NCBI RefSeq assembly: GCF_002252705.1
Contig: NZ_NQLA01000014.1
Location: 1 to 62,170 of the forward strand
Source of the DNA: Vulcanococcus limneticus LL
GTDB taxonomy: Bacteria; Cyanobacteriota; Cyanobacteriia; PCC-6307; Cyanobiaceae
Length of the DNA stretch: 62,170 bases
Direction of reading: 5' to 3'
Below, one piece after another: positions 27,564-37,307 of this stretch (position 1 is its first letter; each line of letters begins with the position of its first letter). The notes beneath the pieces are model-generated. The model made no database searches and had not been told where the DNA came from. It saw nothing but the letters and a program-made list of their open reading frames with translations. Made by a program: the position numbers and the translations under genes.

Positions 27564-28853
27564 TCAGGACGCGGGGTTGGGATCGAGGCGGCGCTCCAGG
27601 GCCCGGCTGCCCAGGCCCAGGGCCGCACAGCAGCACCAGAACAGCACCGCCAGGGTGAGGTACACCTCGGCATTGCGGCCCAGGAAGGCCGGATTGGCCA
27701 TCACCGTGCGGGCGGTGCCCATCAGCTCCATCAGTCCCACCAGCGAGAGCATGGTGGTGTCCTGGAGCAGGGAGATGAACTGGCCCACCATCGTGGGCAG
27801 GGCCACCCGCAGGGCCTGGGGCAGCACCACGGTGCGCAGGGCCTGGGGAATGGTGAGGCCCAGGGAGCGGGCCGCCTCCAGCTGGCCGGGGGGGATCGCC
27901 ACCAGGCCGGCCCGCACAGCTTCAGCCAGATAGGCCGCCGCGAAGAAGGTGAGCACCCAGGCGGCCCGCCAGACCCGATCGGGCGCCAGTCCTCCCGGCA
28001 GCAGAAAGCCGATCATGTTCTGGCCCAGGAAGAGCAGGGTGATCAGCGGGGCACCTCGGATGAACTCGATGTAGAGCACCGAGCCCCAGCGCAGCAGTGG
28101 CAGGTCACTGCGGCGCCCTAGGGCCAGCAGCACCCCCAGGGGGAAGCAGAGCAGGATCGCGAAGCTGGCGGCGATCAAGGTGAGCAGCAGCCCGCCCCAG
28201 TCGCCGGGGGGTACCGGCAGCAGACCCAGGCCGCCGTTGATCAGCAGCATGCCCACCAGGTAGAGCAGGGGCCATAGCAGCGGCAGCAGGGCCAGGACCC
28301 GCGCCGGCAGCCGCCGACCCCAGTGGCCAGCAGCCCAGCGCACCAGCAGCAGCAGGGCCGTGATGCCCCACCAGCGCCCCTGGATCAGCGGGTCCAGCCG
28401 CAGCCACCAGGGCACCGCCAGGGCAATGGCCGCCAGCAGACCGACGGCGATCCAGTCGTTTTGGGGCCAGAGATCACCACCCCGATCCCGGCGCGGATGG
28501 GAGCGCAGCAGGCCCCAGGCCAGGCCGGCGGCCGCCGCCAGGAGCGCGGTGAGCAGCCAGAGGCGCCACTGCTGCTCCTGGGGATAGCGGCCCACGGCGA
28601 AGAGGGTGCTGTTGGCCCGCACCACCGCCCAGCGGGCCTGGACCAGGCCCCAGTGCAGCAGCCCGAAGGCGGCGGACCCAAGGGCGGCCAGCAGCGCCAG
28701 GGTGAGGGCGGAATTGCCGGGGCTGCCGAACAGCTCCGCCCGCAACCGGGAGCCCCGGGGCGGCCGCAGGGCTGGGGGCGAGGTGCCAGGGCCGGATCCA
28801 GCGGCGGGCGCAGGGTCCGGGGCTGGGGATGAAGACGACAAGGAAGACGGCAT
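27564..28853 (-). CDS. amino-acid ABC transporter permease (AapM/BztC/NatH type)
   Basis: A 429-residue permease with a long, Pro/Ser-rich N-terminus and about eight hydrophobic segments. The large insertion before the core is characteristic of the AapM/BztC branch. The HisM-type core includes [18 protein letters not shown] and the EAA loop [20 protein letters not shown]. It lies four bases downstream of the first permease gene. General or acidic/neutral amino-acid uptake is inferred from the family. Confidence 0.9.
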   Translation of the reverse strand: MPSSLSSSSPAPDPAPAAGSGPGTSPPALRPPRGSRLRAELFGSPGNSALTLALLAALGSAAFGLLHWGLVQARWAVVRANSTLFAVGRYPQEQQWRLWLLTALLAAAAGLAWGLLRSHPRRDRGGDLWPQNDWIAVGLLAAIALAVPWWLRLDPLIQGRWWGITALLLLVRWAAGHWGRRLPARVLALLPLLWPLLYLVGMLLINGGLGLLPVPPGDWGGLLLTLIAASFAILLCFPLGVLLALGRRSDLPLLRWGSVLYIEFIRGAPLITLLFLGQNMIGFLLPGGLAPDRVWRAAWVLTFFAAAYLAEAVRAGLVAIPPGQLEAARSLGLTIPQALRTVVLPQALRVALPTMVGQFISLLQDTTMLSLVGLMELMGTARTVMANPAFLGRNAEVYLTLAVLFWCCCAALGLGSRALERRLDPNPAS

Positions 28854-28857
28854 GGGT

Positions 28858-29850
28858 TCAGCGCTCCCGGATCCGCACCAGGCGGTTGAGCCAGCCCATC
28901 AGCGCCGAGATCACCAGATCGATCACCAGATAGGCCCCCAGCAGGATCAGGATCACCTCCACGGCACGGCCCGTCTGGTTGAGGGTGGTTTCGGCCACGG
29001 AATAGAGGTCGGTGTAGCCCACGGCCACCGCCAGGGCGGAGTTCTTGGCCAGGGAGATGTACTGAGTGTTCAGCCCCGGCACGATCACCCGCAGGGCCTG
29101 GGGCAGCACGACCCGGCGCAGGGTGACCAGTGGCCCGAGGCCCAGGGAGGCCGCCGCCTCCCACTGGCCCTTGGGCACCGCCGTGATGCCGCCGCGCACC
29201 ACCTCGGAGATGAAGGCGCCGGTGTACACGACCAGCCCTGTCACCAGGGCGGAGAACTCCACCGTGAGCCGCAGCGGCGCCCGCCACACCCCATCCACCA
29301 GGGTGGGCCCGCTCCAGCGCAGCCCCTCGCCGAACCAGGCCAGGAACAACCCAGACTTGGCCAGTACCACTCCCGGGAGCTGCAGGGCCGCCTCGCCGTT
29401 CGGCAAAGCCAGGAACACCACGAAGTACCAGAACACCAGCTGCAGCAGCAGCGGAATGTTGCGGATCAGTTCCACGTAGGAGCGGGCCAGGCCTCGCAGC
29501 AGGGCGTTGGGGCTGAAGGAGGCCAGGCCCACCACTGTGCCCAGGGCCGTGGCGCCCACCAGGCCCACCAGCACCGCCCGCAGGGTGTTCACCAGCCCCG
29601 CCACCAGGGCACGCCAGTAGGGCAGCCCCGCATCGAAGGGAAGCAGGGTCTCGGAGATGTCGAAGCCAGCGGGCTGCTGCAGCCAGCGGTAGCTCAGCAA
29701 CATGCCGGCGGCGCTGAGGTTGCGCACCAGGTTGCCCAGCAGGAAGGCGATCAGCAGCAGCACCACCAGGGCAACGGCGCCCTGGACCAGCCAGGGCAGC
29801 ACGCGCCGATCACGCCACCAGGGCAGGGGCCCGGACAAGGGCTCGCCCAT
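28858..29850 (-). CDS. amino-acid ABC transporter permease (AapQ/BztB/NatG type)
   Basis: A 330-residue partner permease. Its core has YVELIRNIPLLLQLVFWYFV, and the EAA loop WEAAASLGLGPLVTLRRVVL is followed by PGLNTQYISLAKNSALAVAV. ATG 29850 overlaps the stop of the binding-protein gene (TGATG), which decides the start against one 14 codons upstream. Confidence 0.9.
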   Translation of the reverse strand: MGEPLSGPLPWWRDRRVLPWLVQGAVALVVLLLIAFLLGNLVRNLSAAGMLLSYRWLQQPAGFDISETLLPFDAGLPYWRALVAGLVNTLRAVLVGLVGATALGTVVGLASFSPNALLRGLARSYVELIRNIPLLLQLVFWYFVVFLALPNGEAALQLPGVVLAKSGLFLAWFGEGLRWSGPTLVDGVWRAPLRLTVEFSALVTGLVVYTGAFISEVVRGGITAVPKGQWEAAASLGLGPLVTLRRVVLPQALRVIVPGLNTQYISLAKNSALAVAVGYTDLYSVAETTLNQTGRAVEVILILLGAYLVIDLVISALMGWLNRLVRIRER

Positions 29851-30911
29851 CAGCGGAACGGGGGCGAGTAGATCAGGCCACCCTGCTGCCACTGGCGGTT
29901 GAGGCCGCGCTCCAGCTTGAGCTTGGAGCCGGTGCCCACGTTGCGCTCAAAGATCTCGCCGTAGTTGCCCACGGCCTTCACCGCCTTGGCCACGAAATCG
30001 GGAGCCAGGCCCAGCTGCTTGCCGAATTCGCCCTCGACCCCCAGGAAGCGACGCAGGTCAGCCAGGTTGGTCTTGGCCTTGGCCTCGGCCAGCTTGGCGT
30101 CGATGTTGGCCTGGGTGATGCCCAGCTCCTCGGCCTGCATCAGGGCATAGACGATCCAGCGGACCGCATCGCTCCAGGCCGGATCGGCGTTCACCGTGGC
30201 CGGCGCCAGGGGCTCCTTGCTCAGCACCTCCGGCAGCAGGGTGTGGGCGGCGGGGTCGGGGAAGTTGGTGCGCTTGCCGGCCAGCTGGGAACGGTCGCTG
30301 GTGACGGCCACGCAGCGGCCCTGAAGGTAGGCGGCATAGGTCTGGTCGCCGGTCTGGAACTTCAGGGGCGTGTAGGCCGCCTTGAGCTCGCGCATGCGGT
30401 CGGCCAGGTTGAGCTCGGTGGTGGTGCCGGTCTCGACGCAGATCGGCTTGCCGGCCAGATCCTTGAGCGCCTTGATGCCACTGGCCACGGGCACCATCAC
30501 GCCCTGGCCGTCATAGAAGACGGGCGGCGCGAAGTTCAGGCCGTTGCCGCCGGCCGCGTCGCGGCTGAGGGTCACGGTGGTGTTGCGCGAGAGCAGGTCC
30601 ACCTCGCCGCTGGCCAGGGCCGCAAAACGCTCGCTGGAGTTGAGGTCCCGGTAGTCCACCTTGCTGGGATCGCCGAGGGTGGCCGCGGCCACGGCCTTGC
30701 AGACATCCACGTCCAGGCCGGTGTACTGGCCGTCGGGCGCCACGAAGCTGAAGCCGGGCAGCTTGCCGTCCACCCCGCAGATCAACTTGCCGCGGCCCTT
30801 GAGGGTGGCCAGCTTCTGGCTCTGGAGGCCGCCCTCCTCGGAGGCACAGCCCACCAGAGCCAGGGCCGCCAGCAGGGAGGCGGCGGAAAGGAGCTTGCGC
30901 ATTGGGGCCAT
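29850..30911 (-). CDS. amino-acid ABC transporter substrate-binding lipoprotein (AapJ/BztA/NatF type)
   Basis: A 353-residue periplasmic protein. The lipobox LALVGC (Cys near residue 22) predicts a membrane-tethered lipoprotein. The mature domain begins with GKLICGVDGKLPGFSFVAPD and has the DLNSSERFAALASGEVDLLS motif and the CVETGTTTELNLADR stretch of this branch. ATG 30902 is a possible later start. It is the first gene of the operon, coupled to the permease by TGATG. Confidence 0.92.
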   Translation of the reverse strand: MAPMRKLLSAASLLAALALVGCASEEGGLQSQKLATLKGRGKLICGVDGKLPGFSFVAPDGQYTGLDVDVCKAVAAATLGDPSKVDYRDLNSSERFAALASGEVDLLSRNTTVTLSRDAAGGNGLNFAPPVFYDGQGVMVPVASGIKALKDLAGKPICVETGTTTELNLADRMRELKAAYTPLKFQTGDQTYAAYLQGRCVAVTSDRSQLAGKRTNFPDPAAHTLLPEVLSKEPLAPATVNADPAWSDAVRWIVYALMQAEELGITQANIDAKLAEAKAKTNLADLRRFLGVEGEFGKQLGLAPDFVAKAVKAVGNYGEIFERNVGTGSKLKLERGLNRQWQQGGLIYSPPFR

Positions 30912-30980
30912 GGGCGGCGGCAGACGGCGGCGGGATGTCGGCGCAGTTTGCCAGGAATGGCCAGCCCCTTGGGTATGGAA

Positions 30981-31682
30981 TCAGGCACCGACGAGCAGGG
31001 TCATCTGGTGCAGGCCATCGAGCCCCTGCCAGCCCAGGTAGAGGCCCAGTAGCAGCGCAAACACCCCCACCAGCCACTCAGCCCGGTGCACCAGCCAGTC
31101 GTTGAGACGGGTAAGCGGCTCCCGCAGGCGTCCGCCGCTCAGCAGCCAGAGCAGGGGTGGCAGCAGCAGCAGCGAGGTGGCCATGGCCACGAACACCACC
31201 CCCACCTCCAGATCGCCGCGCCAGCTGGTGTGGTTGGCCAGCAGCATGCCGCCCTCCTTCACATAGAACACCAGGTTTTCGGGGCTGATCAGGGCGCAGC
31301 CGGCCCCCAGGCCCAGCAGCGGAACCCACTCCAGCTCGGGCAGCTGGCCCATCAGCTGCATGGCCCAGCCCTCCTCCCCCAGGGTCACCGCCGGGGTGAG
31401 CTGGAACAGGCCCAGGCCCACCAGGGCGCCGGCCCCGATCAGGTCGATCAGCACCTGGCCGCGGGAGCCCAGGTGCATGGCCCAGCTGAAGCGCTGACCC
31501 ACCAGCACCACCGCGCAGAGGGCACCACCGTTGGCCATGGCCCAGCCGGCCAGGTAGGTGGCGCAGCGGCGCAGCGGTTGGCGTCCCAGCAGCAGCAGGG
31601 CCACCAGGGCGATGTTGATCGGGCTGAAGGCGATCCCCAGGCCGAGGGCAACGGTCTGGGTAAGCCAGTGGAACGGCAGCAT
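30981..31682 (-). CDS. GAP-family (LysE-superfamily-like) membrane protein
   Basis: A 233-residue six-helix membrane protein beginning TQTVALGLGIAFSPINIALV, typical of the GAP/Sap family related to LysE-type exporters. The PENLVFYVKEGGMLL stretch lies in the middle. The substrate is unknown. ATG 31682 is chosen. It is 69 bases upstream of the amino-acid transporter operon on the same strand, so co-transcription is possible. Confidence 0.72.
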   Translation of the reverse strand: MLPFHWLTQTVALGLGIAFSPINIALVALLLLGRQPLRRCATYLAGWAMANGGALCAVVLVGQRFSWAMHLGSRGQVLIDLIGAGALVGLGLFQLTPAVTLGEEGWAMQLMGQLPELEWVPLLGLGAGCALISPENLVFYVKEGGMLLANHTSWRGDLEVGVVFVAMATSLLLLPPLLWLLSGGRLREPLTRLNDWLVHRAEWLVGVFALLLGLYLGWQGLDGLHQMTLLVGA

Positions 31683-31747
31683 GCGGGGTGGCGGGAGACG
31701 CGCGGCGCACGGCTGGGCCGGCTCGGCACTGGCCTGGATTCTGGAGC

Positions 31748-32014
31748 TCAGCCCAGCAGCGCCGCGCGCACTTCCGCCGCGGAGCGGCCCTGCACCGCGA
31801 TCCACTTGCTGCGGGAGGTGGCGCCCCTTACCAGCGTCACGTCGCGGGGGGGAACCCCCAGGCGCTGGGCCACGAAGCGCAGCAGGGCGGCGTTGGCCTC
31901 GCCGTCCACCGGCGGCGCCTGCAGCTTGATGGCGATAGCCCCATCCCGCTCGCCGAGCACCTGGTCGCGGCTGGAGCGGGGCTGCAGGCGGATGGCGACG
32001 GCGTCCTGGGCCAT
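31748..32014 (-). CDS. DUF167 (YggU) family protein
   Basis: An 88-residue soluble protein matching the whole DUF167 fold: VAIRLQPRSSRDQVLGERDG, then the conserved APPVDGEANAALLRFVAQRL and VRGATSRSKWIAVQG. Function is not established. It is divergent from the UPF0114 gene. Confidence 0.85.
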   Translation of the reverse strand: MAQDAVAIRLQPRSSRDQVLGERDGAIAIKLQAPPVDGEANAALLRFVAQRLGVPPRDVTLVRGATSRSKWIAVQGRSAAEVRAALLG

Positions 32015-32162
32015 GGTGGAAGGCTAGGGGCCGGCTCCTAGGGTCAAGGAGCGAACCGCTCCGGGGTTCTTGGCCTCCCACTCCTCCAGCCGCCAGGGCG
32101 AGCCCCACTCCGAGGGCCCCCAGCACGGCGACCGTGTTCCAGCCAGGCGGTCGCGCCTGGAG

Positions 32163-32675
32163 ATGGCCTTCGAGCGCTGGCTGTGGCGCATCCGGCTGAT
32201 CGCCATCCTGCCGGTGGTGATGAGCCTGCTGAGCAGCGCCACCGCCTTCATCTGCGGCACCCGCATCATTCTCTCGGCCCTTAAGCTGCTGATGGCCGGA
32301 GGCAAGGAGAGCGCCATCATGGCCAAGCTGCTGGGTGAGCTCGTGGGAGGAATCGACCTCTACCTGATCGGCATCGCCCTGCTCATCTTTGGCTATGGCG
32401 TGTATGAACTGCTGATCTCCGACATCGAGGCGGCACGAATTCCCGGCCAGGATGGCGGCAGCGGCCTACTCGACATCCGCACCCTGGATGCCCTCAAAGA
32501 AAAGCTGGTGAAGGTGATCGTGGTGGCGCTGATCGTGGCGGCATTCAAGTCGATGCTCGACTTTCCGATCGCCGGCCCCACCAGTCTGCTGATGTTCAGC
32601 GGCAGCGTGCTGCTGCTGGCGCTGAGCGCCTGGCTGGTGGCCGGTGGTCCCCACGCCCGGAGGTCGGGCGAATGA
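32163..32675 (+). CDS. UPF0114 (YqhA-like) membrane protein
   Basis: A 170-residue protein with about four hydrophobic segments. The signatures [20 protein letters not shown] and [28 protein letters not shown] are typical of UPF0114. ATG 32163 is chosen over an upstream ATG because the conserved part begins there. Its TGA overlaps the pyrC ATG (ATGA at 32672-32675). Confidence 0.83.
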   Translation: MAFERWLWRIRLIAILPVVMSLLSSATAFICGTRIILSALKLLMAGGKESAIMAKLLGELVGGIDLYLIGIALLIFGYGVYELLISDIEAARIPGQDGGSGLLDIRTLDALKEKLVKVIVVALIVAAFKSMLDFPIAGPTSLLMFSGSVLLLALSAWLVAGGPHARRSGE

Positions 32676-33829
32676 GCGCCACCCCCACGGCCGCCGACAG
32701 CTCTGGCGCCGTCGCGCCCGGCACCCGACTCACGATCCGGCGCCCGGACGACTGGCACGTGCACCTGCGCGATGGAGCGATGCTGCGGGCGGTGGTGGGA
32801 CACACGGCCCGCCAGTTCGCCCGGGCGATCGTGATGCCCAACCTGCGGCCACCGATCACCACCGCGGCGGCGGCGGCGGCCTACCGGCAGCGGATCCTGG
32901 CGGCGCTGCGGGAGAGCGGGGCGGCGGGCGCCAGGGCTGGGGACACAGACAGCCACTCCGGGCAGGATTTCACGCCGCTGATGACGGCCTACCTCACCGA
33001 GAGCCTGGATCCGGCCGAGCTCGAACGGGGCCAGGCCGAGGGGATCCTCACGGCCGCCAAGCTCTATCCCGCCGGGGCCACCACCAATTCCGATGCCGGG
33101 GTACGCGATCTGGCCCATATCGCGCCGGTGCTGGAAACGATGGAGCGGATCGGCCTGCCGCTGCTGATCCACGGCGAGGTGACCGATCCGTCGGTGGACA
33201 TCTTCGATCGCGAGGCCGTGTTCATCGAGCGGCAGCTGATCCCACTGCTGGCAAGCCATCCGGGCCTGAAGGTGGTGCTGGAGCACATCACCACCGCCGA
33301 CGCCGCGACCTTCGTGGCCGAGGCCGGGCCCAACCTGGCGGCCACGATCACGCCCCACCACCTGCACATCAACCGCAACGCCCTGTTCGCCGGCGGCCTG
33401 CGGCCGGACTTCTACTGCCTGCCGGTGGCCAAGCGTGAACGGCACCGGCTGGCCCTGCGGGCGGCGGCCACCTCCGGCAATCCCAAGTTCTTCCTCGGCA
33501 CCGACTCGGCCCCCCACAGCCGCGAGGCCAAGGAATCGGCCTGCGGCTGCGCGGGGATCTACAACGCCCCCTACGCGATCGAGAGCTACGCGGCGGTGTT
33601 CGAGCAGGAGGGCGCCCTGGACAGGCTTGAGGCCTTCGCCAGCACATACGGCCCGCGCTTCTACGGCCTGCCCCTCAACGGCGACACCCTCACCCTCGAG
33701 CGCCAGGACCCCGACGACGATGGGGCGGAAGCGGTGCCCATTGGCCTTGAACTCGCTAACGGCAGCACCAGCCCCACCCACCTGGTGCCCTTCCATGCTG
33801 GCGAGGCGCTGCCCTGGCGGCTGGCCTGA
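32672..33829 (+). CDS. pyrC: dihydroorotase
   Basis: A 385-residue class II dihydroorotase, third step of pyrimidine synthesis (carbamoyl-aspartate to dihydroorotate). Metal ligands lie in [10 protein letters not shown] (near residue 27), [14 protein letters not shown] (carboxylated Lys near 130), IHGEV (near 168) and [11 protein letters not shown] (near 227); FLGTDSAPH near 278 carries the catalytic Asp. A small insertion ([12 protein letters not shown], near 90) is unusual. It is coupled to the UPF0114 gene. pyrF-pyrE lies 1.8 kb downstream on the other strand. Confidence 0.93.
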   Translation: MSATPTAADSSGAVAPGTRLTIRRPDDWHVHLRDGAMLRAVVGHTARQFARAIVMPNLRPPITTAAAAAAYRQRILAALRESGAAGARAGDTDSHSGQDFTPLMTAYLTESLDPAELERGQAEGILTAAKLYPAGATTNSDAGVRDLAHIAPVLETMERIGLPLLIHGEVTDPSVDIFDREAVFIERQLIPLLASHPGLKVVLEHITTADAATFVAEAGPNLAATITPHHLHINRNALFAGGLRPDFYCLPVAKRERHRLALRAAATSGNPKFFLGTDSAPHSREAKESACGCAGIYNAPYAIESYAAVFEQEGALDRLEAFASTYGPRFYGLPLNGDTLTLERQDPDDDGAEAVPIGLELANGSTSPTHLVPFHAGEALPWRLA

Positions 33830-33832
33830 GGC

Positions 33833-35248
33833 TCAGGCCTGCAGCTCGACCGGTGGCTCCGGCTGCAGCCCCAGGGCTCGCGCCAGCCGCGGCAGGGTGA
33901 GGCCCTGCAGCAGCAGGTTGAGCACCACCACAACAAACACGATGCTCTGGGCGTTGCGGGCCAGGGCCTCCACGCTGGAGGGGTCAACACCGCGGATGCG
34001 GGGGATGGCCGTGACCACGTTGTAGGAGAGGGCCAGGGGCACGGCGCCGCGCAGGCCGCACCAGGAGATCAGCAGCCCCTCCCTGAAGCTGAAGGGCGAA
34101 ACGGGCTGGCAGAGCAGCACGCTCAGGGGCCGGGCCACCAGCATCAGGGCCGCCGCGCTCACCAGGCCCATCGGCAGCGATGGGATCAGGTCGCTGGGGC
34201 TGACCAGCAGGCCGAAGAGCAGGAAGATCGTGATCTCGGTCATGGTGTTGAAGGGCAGCAGCACCTCCTGGATCGACTCGTGATTCACGTCGGTGCGGCG
34301 ATAGCGCAGGTTGGTCATGAACAAGCCCGTCACGTAGACGGCCACAAAGCCCGAGCCGCCCAGGAAGTGGGTGCAGCCGTAGTCGACGAAGGCGATCGAC
34401 ATCGCGACGACCAGCAGCTGGGCCTTCTCGTGCACCAGCAGGTCGATCACGAGCTTGGCCACGTAGCCGAAGGCCACCCCCACGATCATCCCGGCGCCGA
34501 TCTGCTGCACAAAGCCGCGCAGCCCCTCGAGCACGGTGCGCTCCAGGCCCGGGCCGGCGGCGCTGAGCGGATCGGTGCCACTCACCACGAAGATCCCCAC
34601 GATCAGGCCGTACACCAGCAGGGCGGCCGGATCGTTCACCGCCGACTCGAACTCCAGCAGGTGGCGCAGCCGCACCGGGATCCGATGGCGCACCTGGGCC
34701 AGCACGCTCAAGGTGGCGCCGGCATCGGTGGAGCCCAGGCAGGCGGCGATCAGCAGCGCCGCCGCCAGGGGCATCGCGTCGGCCAGGCCCGGGGCCAGGG
34801 CCGCGCCGGTGTCGGAGGCGAACCACCAGATCAGCAGCCCCAGCACGGTGGAGGAGGCGATCACGCCGCCGACGGCCAGCACCAGGCCGTATTCCAGGAA
34901 GCCGCGGATCGCGGCCAGGTCGGTCTTCAGGCCCGCATAGAACAGCAGCAGCGCCAGGCCGAACACGTGCAGGTTCTCAGCCTGATGGTGGTTGAGGTTC
35001 AGGTAGTTGACATTGATGAACAGGCCCAGCAGCAGCACCCCAAGGATCGCCGGGATGCCGATGCGGATCGAGAAGCGGCTGATGGCCAGGGTGCCCAGGA
35101 ACAGCACACCCACGAACAGCAGCTGGCCCTGGATCGGCACTGCGTCGAGCCCCACCCCGACCACGCTGCCTCCAGGTCCTGTCCCCAGGTCTGGAACCGC
35201 CCCGCCAGTGACCGGAACGCCACTGAGCAGGGACGGAACGGCAAGCAT
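33833..35248 (-). CDS. Na+/H+ (cation/proton) antiporter, CPA1 NhaP-type
   Basis: A 471-residue membrane protein with about 12 helices. It has FYAGLKTDLAAIRGF, the ion-binding region ACLGSTDAGATLSVLAQVRH followed by LLEFESAVNDPAALLVYG (conserved Asp pair), and the GLRGAVPLALSYNVV motif late in the protein. There is no cytosolic RCK tail. It probably exchanges Na+ or K+ for H+ at the plasma membrane. It is convergent with pyrC, with three bases between the stops. Confidence 0.88.
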   Translation of the reverse strand: MLAVPSLLSGVPVTGGAVPDLGTGPGGSVVGVGLDAVPIQGQLLFVGVLFLGTLAISRFSIRIGIPAILGVLLLGLFINVNYLNLNHHQAENLHVFGLALLLFYAGLKTDLAAIRGFLEYGLVLAVGGVIASSTVLGLLIWWFASDTGAALAPGLADAMPLAAALLIAACLGSTDAGATLSVLAQVRHRIPVRLRHLLEFESAVNDPAALLVYGLIVGIFVVSGTDPLSAAGPGLERTVLEGLRGFVQQIGAGMIVGVAFGYVAKLVIDLLVHEKAQLLVVAMSIAFVDYGCTHFLGGSGFVAVYVTGLFMTNLRYRRTDVNHESIQEVLLPFNTMTEITIFLLFGLLVSPSDLIPSLPMGLVSAAALMLVARPLSVLLCQPVSPFSFREGLLISWCGLRGAVPLALSYNVVTAIPRIRGVDPSSVEALARNAQSIVFVVVVLNLLLQGLTLPRLARALGLQPEPPVELQA

Positions 35249-35322
35249 CGCTCGGCAGACGAGGGGAGTGAGGCGACCGTAGACCCGTCGTGCCCGGAGG
35301 CCGCTGCCACCTAACCCGTCTG

Positions 35323-35625
35323 AGGAAGAGCTTGATGAGCTGAAGCGCTGCAGGGCTGAGGGAGGGGCTCCCGCCAGGGACCGCGGTGATCGGCTGCACG
35401 ACCTCCGGAGAGATCGCCAACACGGGCTCGCGGCGCCAGGCCCTGGTGCTCTGGGCCCTGGGGGGTGAGGGCATCCGCGTGACGACCGCCTTGGTCCAGG
35501 GCGACGACCAGGGGCTTCGTGATCACCCAGACCGCCACGGAGGAGGCCGCCACCGATCTGGCCGAGCGCATCATCGCGGCGAGCCGCGATCCGATCGCCG
35601 CACCGCCCTCAGGCATGGGCACCCA
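35323..35625 (+). pseudogene. remnant of a FIST-domain protein gene
   Basis: One frame (about 35344-35520) reads SAAGLREGLPPGTAVIGCTT then SGEIANTGSRRQALVLWALG and GEGIRVTTALVQG, which strongly resembles the FIST N-domain core (a small-molecule sensory domain). A second frame continues with TEEAATDLAERIIAASRDPI. The N-terminal part and the whole FIST C domain are missing, and the fragment runs into the 3' end of pyrF-pyrE. It is therefore a broken fragment, not a working gene. It fills the 360-base gap between the antiporter and pyrF-pyrE. Confidence 0.42.
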
Positions 35626-37141
35626 GCTCGGCCGCCTGCTCGGTGGTCAATCGCCGGGCCGCCAGCAGCACCGCCGTGATGCGATCGATGTCCAGCACCG
35701 CGTGGGTGCGGTAGCCGGCCGCGGCCAGGCGCGCTCTGGCCTGGCCACCGTGGTCGATGAACACCACCACATCCCGCACTACCAGACCCGAGCTGGCGAG
35801 CTTGGCGATGCCATCGAGCACGCTGCCACCCGTGATCAGGATGTCGTCCACCACCACCACGGTCTCGCCCTCGCGGAAATCGCCCTCGATCTGGCGGCGG
35901 GCGCCGTGGGCCTTCACCTCCTTGCGCGGATAGATCAGGGGCTTGTGCAGCTGCAGCGACAGGCCGGTGGCGGTGGGCAGCGAGCCGTAGGGAATGCCGG
36001 CGATGCGATCGAAGTTCAACCCCTGCAGCAGCACGCTGTAGGTGTGCAGCACCCGGTGAAACAGGTTGGGATCGGAGATGATGCGGCGCAGGTCGATGTA
36101 ATAGCTGAACACGGCACCTGAGGCCTGCACGTAGTCGCCGAACAGCAGGCAGCCGATATCGAACAGATCCACGATCAGCGGGGCCAGGGGATCGGCCGCT
36201 GGGTCGGCCGCTGGATCGGCCGGTGGATCGGAACAGGGGCCAGCGGCGGGCTCCTTGGGGCGTCCCTCTGCAGCCGCCGGCTGGGGCAGCCACAGGTCGC
36301 AGCGATCGGCGTCGGGGCTGCGGGCGGCGATCACCCGCTCGCGCACGGCGCTGATCTGACGCTTGAGGGCCGCCGCCCCCTCCGCCAGCCCCTCCTCCAC
36401 CAGCAGGTTCTGGGGCAGGGGCAACAGCAGACCATCGGCGGCGCTGGTGAGGCCGGCCTGCAGCAGCGCCTCCAGCCGCTCCTCCCGGCCCCAGAGGCTG
36501 CGCAGGATGAGCACGTGCTCCGGGGCGGCGGCCCGCACCCGCGCCAGGATGCGGGGATCGCTGGTGCCCACCTCCAGCAGCAGCTGCTCCGGGGTGGCCC
36601 ACAGCTGGCTCTCGCGCACCACCCGCAGATAGAAGGGGTCGCTCTCATCGGGGTGGTGCTGCAGCACCCGCGCCGCCGGACTGGAGCTGTGGCAGGTCAC
36701 CACCACGGCCCGGTCGGTGTGCAGCAGAAAGGGGGCGGCAATGTCCTGGCCGGCCAGGGGCGAGAGCGACACCGCATCGACGCCCAGGTCGTGGAACAGG
36801 TAGTGGGCCAGGGCCGAGGCGGAGTTGAGATCGGCGTGCTTGGCGTCGAGGATCAGGGGCAGATCGGGCGGCACCAGCTCCCGCACCTCCCGCAGCAGGT
36901 CGATGCCCACGGCACCCAAGGCCTGGTAGAAGCCCAGGCTGGGCTTGACGGCGCAGACGTGGTCGGCGGTGGCCTCGATCACCGCCTTGATCCAGCGCCG
37001 CGCCTGGGAGAGGAACGAGCCCGTGCCGCCGCCGCGGCTGCGGTTCCAGGTGTGCAGCATCTCCGGGTTGGGATCCAGCCCGGTGATCAGCAGCGACTGG
37101 CGGCTGGCGATCGCCTCTGTGAGCTTGAGAAAGAAGGTCAC
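35609..37141 (-). CDS. pyrF-pyrE: bifunctional orotidine-5'-phosphate decarboxylase / orotate phosphoribosyltransferase
   Basis: A 510-residue fusion catalysing the last two steps of UMP synthesis. The PyrF half (about 1-285) has LITGLDPNPEMLHTW, KPSLGFYQALG and LILDAKHADLNSAS, the catalytic Lys-Asp pair of the type 2 enzyme. The PyrE half (about 320-510) has GIPYGSLPTATGLSLQ and the PRPP loop VVVVDDILITGGSVLDG. The order F-E is the reverse of eukaryotic UMP synthase and is known in cyanobacteria. The linker contains a DPPADPAADPAADP repeat. The start is GTG. Confidence 0.92.
   Translation of the reverse strand: MTFFLKLTEAIASRQSLLITGLDPNPEMLHTWNRSRGGGTGSFLSQARRWIKAVIEATADHVCAVKPSLGFYQALGAVGIDLLREVRELVPPDLPLILDAKHADLNSASALAHYLFHDLGVDAVSLSPLAGQDIAAPFLLHTDRAVVVTCHSSSPAARVLQHHPDESDPFYLRVVRESQLWATPEQLLLEVGTSDPRILARVRAAAPEHVLILRSLWGREERLEALLQAGLTSAADGLLLPLPQNLLVEEGLAEGAAALKRQISAVRERVIAARSPDADRCDLWLPQPAAAEGRPKEPAAGPCSDPPADPAADPAADPLAPLIVDLFDIGCLLFGDYVQASGAVFSYYIDLRRIISDPNLFHRVLHTYSVLLQGLNFDRIAGIPYGSLPTATGLSLQLHKPLIYPRKEVKAHGARRQIEGDFREGETVVVVDDILITGGSVLDGIAKLASSGLVVRDVVVFIDHGGQARARLAAAGYRTHAVLDIDRITAVLLAARRLTTEQAAELGAHA
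36190..36231. repeat. 12-bp tandem repeat in the PyrF-PyrE linker
   Basis: Three and a half near-identical copies of GATCGGCCGCTG-like units, in frame, encoding the repeated DPAA/DPPA of the interdomain linker. Confidence 0.75.
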
Positions 37142-37307
37142 GGCCGGGCGCCGCCGCTGCTGCTGATGCCGTTGCTAACTCCCCAGCGGGGATGGGCGTG
37201 GCTCAGCACACAGCTCTTAAGAAAGTCCCCCGTCTGCCGGCGGGCTTCGCCCTCTGGGCGGTGCAGAGCAGCCAGGGGCAGCTGAACCGCCACAGCGCAC
37301 AACAGCC

